From contig CM060062.1 in the NCBI GenBank assembly GCA_030533445.1, positions 16,076,164 through 16,140,163 on the forward strand: a stretch of DNA of 64,000 nucleotides, given 5' to 3'. Position numbers and translations under genes: made by a program. Position 1 is the stretch's first letter. Each line of letters opens with the position of its first letter. The DNA comes from Cyprinodon diabolis (taxonomy: Eukaryota; Chordata; Actinopteri; Cyprinodontiformes; Cyprinodontidae). Of this stretch, positions 37,312-64,000 are shown one piece after another. The notes below the pieces were generated by a model, which had not been told where the DNA came from, made no database searches, and worked only from the letters and a program-made list of their open reading frames with translations.

Positions 37312-37385
37312 ACCATTCCATTTTCTACCTCTTTATCCAGGGCCGGGTTGTGGAGGCAGCAGTCTAAGCAGAGATTCCCAGACTA
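37312..37385 (+). mobile_element. LINE 3'-tail fragment
   Basis: The words ccattttctacctctttatc, cagggccgggttgtgg and ggcagcagtctaagcagag match the tail of a widespread fish non-LTR element. It is short and degenerate. Confidence 0.45.
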
Positions 37386-39699
37386 TTGATGTACCATTTT
37401 TGACAAAAAATAATAATTCACTCTCTCAACCAAATAATATTACCTCATTTATTCATACTTATTTTCTGAAAGTGTTTATTATAAGCACTTTTGGTGAAAC
37501 AGTGTTATTTGGCTACTATAGAGGCTTACTATAGCGGCATAAAAAGGGCCTGTGTTGGAATCTCAAATTATAAATATGTTCTCTTCGGGTACTCTCTCTA
37601 AATCTGCCCTTGAGTCTGCATGTGTATATGGTTGTTTATTCCAGGGATGTGAAGCATCTTTGGCTAGACTTTTGACAATAACATTTCTTGAGGTCTTTTT
37701 GGTCCCAGCTAAAGAAAAATGGTTTCAGCTGCGATATTCCCGGCATAAATGCTTATAACTTTTTGTAGAGGACTCCAGTTAAGATGCGTTGCTTTCCACT
37801 GTGAAGAATGGATCTTAGTGCAGTACTCCAGCAGCAGTATGGCAGATGTGATGCCTACGCAATCCATAGTGTGGGGAGAGGATACAATTTAATGTGAAAG
37901 GAAACACCTTACTGATACGAATAAATCAAGAACATCTCTCATATTTCTGCGAGTATCTCCATAGAAATACTTATCTTTTTTTTTTTTCTCGATTTAATCT
38001 AAAAACTGCTTCACACCCAAATTCCCTCCATGCTTGAACCATATGATGTTGAGATTAGGACTCTGTGATATTTGAAAAGGTAGGCAGTGAAGTTGTACTA
38101 GATTTGATAAAGAGATGAAAAAACATAAGTGATACAATCAATAATTTGATTCTTGTAGCTGGAGGTAAATCTGATTATCTGATCTTTCTGTATTAGAGCA
38201 GCTGTGTTTATTTGGATCCTATGAAATTAGATAATTTACCTTTTTGCTTTTCAGCTGCTTGAGATAAAGATACACAACCCTTTTTGCATCAGGATGGATT
38301 TGTTATTGAATTTAAAAGTACACCGTGATTTTTTTTTTACACTTTGGTTAACATCAGTGATTATTCTAATGCACTTTAGTTATTACAATAAACATTTTAA
38401 AAAAATCTGAATATTTACTTAATACTAATAGAAACGTTATGTACAGAAATATGCCCATTTATTGCACAGTATCTGCAATTAATGTTCCACACGTTCTCTT
38501 TGGGGTTTAAGTCTGGTCAGTTTGCTGCTCATTAAACACTGTTGGTACAAAGTCCTGCTTAAAATGAACTGAGAATCTCCATTAGGCTTCTAAGGAATTT
38601 GAAGGATGAAGTGCTCTCAACACTTACTGAAAAATGCAGAGTTTGGCCTTTATTAAACTTAGTAGATTAAAATCCAAAACATCGTCTACGGAGCCCTCAC
38701 ATTAGACTTCAAGCATCTTGCCTCCTTATCCTGACTCTGGGCATTTAATTTCCAAGTGAAAATGCAAAATTTTCAGACAAACCAGACATTTCGTGGCTCA
38801 CCTTTCTGGTGTCACTTCAATAGTCTTCCCTGTGACTGGAAACCACAGCATCCCCGATTTCTATATGAAAAATCCCCAAACGCCAGTTTTATTGGGTCAA
38901 AATTTTCTGAGAAATGTTTTAAGTTCAAACCACTATCATCAAAACGACGAATCGCTCTGTTTGGGTTAATCTTTTTCACCATCTGCACTTTTCCCCCAAT
39001 GAAATGGTTCAAATATTAGTCAGCAAATTAATGATGCCATTGTTCAAGAAAGTATTTAGAATGAGTTTAAATGTTGGATTTCATGTTTATGGCTGCAAGA
39101 AACAAACAAAAAAAAAAAAAAACATGGAAGCCACTGTCAAATACTTTATAAATACTGTTTTCTAAGAGTTATTATTGGGACTAAAGATTCTGTTTCTAAA
39201 GCAGCTGTATTTTCACAGTGTTGTGGTCCACAAGCGGAAGACTTCTGATCAGAGACATATTTTGCACTGGAAAAAATCTAAATCTAGAAGTCATTTTTTC
39301 TTCAAATAAGTGCATTTGTTGTTCAATTGACGAGATAAGAGACATTTTGACAATGCAACAAGACAATTTAGAGTTTAAATAAGAAACCACAATTGCATTG
39401 TCTTATTTTAAGAGTAAAAATACTCATTCTATTAGCAAACTATCTCATTTACCTACCCACTTATTTCTAGCTCGTTTTTTTTTTACAGTGTGGAAACTGT
39501 TTGCTGATATCAGACTGTGGATCTGGAGAGAAAGTGTTTAGTAAACAGAATGTTTCTTTGGTTGTGGATTTAAATCATCCCTCCTAACTTATAAAAACTA
39601 ATGGATAAGAGGAAACTTAAAAAAACAAAAAAAAAATCTTTATGTGAAAGGTGGGAATTTTCCTGTTGCCTGTATTTTTAGGAGAGGCCCCAATATTTT

Positions 39700-39802
39700 G
39701 GACCGTTCCATCCATTTTCCGTCACGCTTATCCCAATCTCCAGCCGTCTACGGGCACGAGGCGGGTTATACCCTAGACATGTCGCCAGTCCATCGCAGGG
39801 CA
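39700..39802 (+). mobile_element. LINE (L2/CR1-like) 3'-tail fragment
   Basis: Words in order: ccatccattttccgtcacgc, ccgtctacgggcacgaggcg, ataccctagacatgtcgcca and gtccatcgcagggcaa. This is the same tail type as the minus-strand copy at 11934-12025, here on the plus strand. Confidence 0.6.
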
Positions 39803-40100
39803 AGTTTTATTTTGGACCCAAAATAAAAAAACACATTACTTCTAGAGCTCCATGTTAGATAAATCAAATATAAGGGTGAGGATGCTATACAGGTTGTCTG
39901 CTTGGTAAGAATAAATGAAATCGATTTATTTTGTGATAATTTCTGGCTTTTTCTTGATTGCCTTTTTTCAGTACAAACATCTCTTCTTAAAGCGTTCCTC
40001 CTGTGCATCTTATGGAGAAAAAAAAAATTGCTTTGCAGAAGAAGAAATACAAAAGAAACCTGAACACAATTTCAGTTGAAAGGATTTAAGTTATAGCAAT

Positions 40101-41802
40101 ACGCACACTATCAAGTGTACAATTTGTCATGGTTCATTTGATTCTAATAAAATACTTTTTTTAAACCCATATACATTTCTTATATCTATCTTTTTGGGGT
40201 ATATGGATCCAAAAATAGACATTGAAATCATAACGAGAGAAAAGGGGTAGGGTGGGAAGGAGTGAAGGAGGAAAAAAAAGAAAACAAAAAAAGCTACAGG
40301 TGGTTTTTCCTCATCATCTCTGAGAAGGGAAAACATGGACAGAGAGGAAGTTAGGGAGGATGGTGAGGAGTCAGGAGAATTGGCCAAGCTATACAGCGCA
40401 GTATGACACCCACTTTAGCTCATTACACACGTACAGTCGTGATCAAGGCACAGGGATCTTCTAAAAGTTAATTCTTTTTTTTTCTTCAATAAAGTACAAA
40501 ATAATACATTTTACAGTCTGTACAAGAATAATAGTTCAGCAGTAAAGTAAAGACATACAGACAAAGCAGCAGGAGGTCAAGGGAGGAATGATGGGAGGGA
40601 GGGAGGGTTGCTTAACCACATGGATACATAAAGAAGAAAAAAGGGAGGGATTCCGGTTGGTGTCTGTTTCTCTAAAGTTCTGGGTTTTAACATCTCATTC
40701 TCGTTTGAAACAAAAACACATAGCTGAGGATGCTGATTGGAGGAGGCAGAGAGCAAGAAATAAATGTGTGGTTGGAAGGGAGTGAGGATGGAGAGTAAGC
40801 AAAACAGCAATAATGGGCACACGGGGCACAATGGCACAAAGTCTACACAGAAAAAAAACAGCTGTGGAGACAGTAAAACAGGATGAGTTCTTGTTAATTT
40901 ATACGGTACTCTACTACTGGATGACGCAGTCTGGTCTTTGATTCCACAAAAGTTGGCATTTTTAGAGTTTTTTTTTTAACTGAATACATTTTCCTTAGTT
41001 TGGCTCCACTGCCGTCAGATGAGGCAGAGTTGGGTGGCTTAACAGCTCAGGAGTCAATGCAGCCACTTCACCAACAACCCACCCATCAACACCCCACAAA
41101 GGTCCGCTAGTCTGAACTCGATCCGTCAAAGTCTCTCTGATGATAAATCAGCTGGGACATCAACAAGCTGAGCAGCCTGAAGGCGGAAGGGAGGATCCCA
41201 CTGTTCGTGGCAGAGAGCAGACTCCATGCACTGGACTCAAAGACGTCTGAGTGACCAGAAGGTTCGATGTAGATGGTTCAAGTCAGATCCTGAGCACAGT
41301 GCTTGTGTGTTGGTTGTTTTTATTCTGTCATTCTCCTTATTTATTTAGATACAGTGTTCTGCTCATCTATGGTGACACATTTGTCTTTTTGCAGTAAGTC
41401 AACAGTTCTCTGTTTTTAGCTCTCTTGGTTTTTTTCATCAACACAAATGTAACAAAATCTTTAAGCTGGGAAACTCAGTCAGGCCTGGGCCGCTGTCAGA
41501 TGGGTGATGGAGGACAATACTTGATGTCAGAAAGGTGAGGAGCTTGGAATATGGCTGAAGGTGGAGATCTCAAGTCTTTATTTTCATTCTCTTTTCATTC
41601 ACAGAAACCCCTTCATCAAATCCCTCATCACATGGGGACGTTGCATCAGGGGTAGCTCTGGATTTAGGATGTGTGTAAGTGTGTGTACTTTGGCCTTTTC
41701 TTTGCTGCAGGCACTAGCACACATCCGTGGAAGAGGGGAGTTCAGAGACCCAGTGTTCAGCATCTTTTTCTGTAGTCTGTTCTTTTTTCAGAGGAAGTCC
41801 CA
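40101..41802 (-). other. probable gnas 3'UTR
   Basis: About 1.7 kb beyond the gnas stop codon without any other exon-like sequence. A TTTATT at 41340-41345 (AATAAA in the transcript) is one possible polyadenylation signal, giving a 3'UTR of roughly 450 bp. The true end cannot be read from sequence alone. Confidence 0.4.
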
Positions 41803-62772
<20,970 letters not shown>

Positions 62773-64000
62773 CTGAAACAAACAAACAAAAAAAAAAAAA
62801 TAGAAACATTACATCAAAAAAGAAAAACTGCAAAATGTTAAATGTTGGACCCTCCATATGGGATAAAAATAAATGCTATTCAATTAATATTTTCAGTTAT
62901 TACCTCTTTCCCACTGGCGGAAAAACACCTTTAAACCCACAAACAATTGGCTTTTAGCGGGAACGGCTCACTGACCCACGTCAAATGACACGGCAAGCGA
63001 CCTGGGTTAAAATAAATCGTCTCTGATCTGGGAACAACAGACCCGTGTCGACCCATTAAGAGACACCACTGAGCGCAATTAACGTACATCACAACATCGT
63101 GCCAGTCGTGTCTGATATAACAAGCAAAAACAACTCTGCTTGCATTCGATAAACATGGGGCAGCACCGGTGAGAGGCTCCATTCTCTGCTGCTCCATTGT
63201 TTACTTTCCTGATTTCTGTCAAATTGATGACATCATAACCCAGAGTGATGGTGCCGCAGGACACGCAAAGTTGGGGGGTGGGGGCCACACAGCTTGCCAG
63301 ACGGGGTCAGACTCAGCTTTTTGCCAAAGGGACGGGAGCCACATGCCAATTATTAACATAGTGACCCGGGTTTGAAAAACCCTTGTTAATCCGCTAAATT
63401 CAATGCGAAAGATGGTTAAGACTTACCAGAATTTAATGGATCATGAAGAAAAAAACCGAGACTCAAAAGTAAAGCGATTCAAATTGATTCAATTTCTAAA
63501 ATTTTACTGGATATTAAAAAATATGAACCAATTATCAAATTAAAGCCAATTCAAAATGAAAACCATTCATCCCATGAATTTTGTAGCATATAAACAGCTC
63601 AACAAACCAGCCAACATCTGCTTCTTGCACCAGTGTTCCTATTTGTTATAAAAATAAACAGTAATACAATAAATTTCTTCTATAAGTTCTACTTCTAGTT
63701 CTTTTATGAGTATGTCACATATGCCTCTAACATTTGCAAATTATTTTCTTTTACTGTTGCAAACAATTCACTGTATCTCTACTAACACTAAACATACTGC
63801 AACCTCTACAGAAGACTCCCAAACTAAAATTGTTTGTATAAAACCTAAATCGGTTGGAATACTGACAAGAAAAACTGATCTGTTGAACTTAAAAATCAAG
63901 AGAATTTGAGCAAAAGCATAAAAAAGAAAAACATTGGGAAGAAGGAGCTGACAGATCCCACTACAGCATGGCAAAGAGTTTGTTTTTGATCTGGAAGGGT

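Larger units (their letters stand above)
36822..40100. other. intergenic DNA, no gene seen
   Basis: AT-rich host sequence right of the hAT element. It holds small LINE-tail fragments near 37312-37385 and 39700-39800. No exon with homology was recognised, and the open frame 38756-39019 has no family signature. Confidence 0.45.

Noticed and set aside
38756..39019. 87-codon plus-strand frame in intergenic DNA
   Set aside because: No family signature and no splice or promoter context; chance frame.
62930..63420. GC-richer segment with gacccacgtcaaatgacacg and gtgacccgggtttg words
   Set aside because: Looks like a transposon fragment, but I could not establish matching ends or a target duplication.

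Overview
The window is vertebrate nuclear DNA, most likely from a teleost fish. Genes have short exons with GT-AG introns, intergenic DNA is AT-rich, and there is a dense load of fish-type DNA transposons (hAT, Tc1/mariner, many MITEs), a tRNA-derived SINE and LINE 3' fragments. Four protein genes are recognisable from their translated exons and all lie on the minus strand: eif2s2 (5' six coding exons, continues off the left edge), chmp4b (complete), vapb (complete) and gnas (last ten coding exons; the GTP-binding P-loop exon lies beyond the right edge). Each exon chain was followed through its splice sites and keeps one open frame.

Layout from left to right: eif2s2 coding 50-3108; chmp4b coding 6111-13877, with introns holding a 1.4 kb inverted-repeat-bounded minisatellite (6552-7964), an interrupted MITE and LINE fragment, and a MITE bedded in TA repeats (12063-12901); repeats and a 134 bp hairpin at 14.2-14.7 kb; AT-rich intergenic or 3'UTR DNA to 19.7 kb; vapb 19733-26707; intergenic DNA with a complete 7.8 kb hAT transposon (28990-36813, 8 bp target duplication on both sides); AT-rich DNA and the probable gnas 3'UTR; gnas exons 41803-62772, whose introns carry a Tc1 element (54611-56202), two related hAT MITEs, a SINE and other inverted-repeat elements.

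The four host genes are unrelated housekeeping or signalling genes (translation initiation, ESCRT-III membrane scission, ER contact-site tethering, G-protein signalling) and form a chromosomal neighbourhood, not a functional operon. In human all four are on chromosome 20, in two separated blocks.

The most unusual items are: (1) the 7.8 kb hAT element, with a decayed ZMYM-like transposase, a second decayed reading frame pointing at it from the other strand, and a GC-rich 56 bp palindromic minisatellite with a duplicated 200 bp block and an inversion scar; (2) a 42 bp near-identical antisense copy of a gnas internal 3' splice site plus exon start, sitting in the 99 bp last gnas intron; (3) a long hairpin at 14.6 kb; (4) the minisatellite element ending 28 bp from the chmp4b exon 4 donor. 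No rRNA, tRNA gene or CRISPR array was seen.
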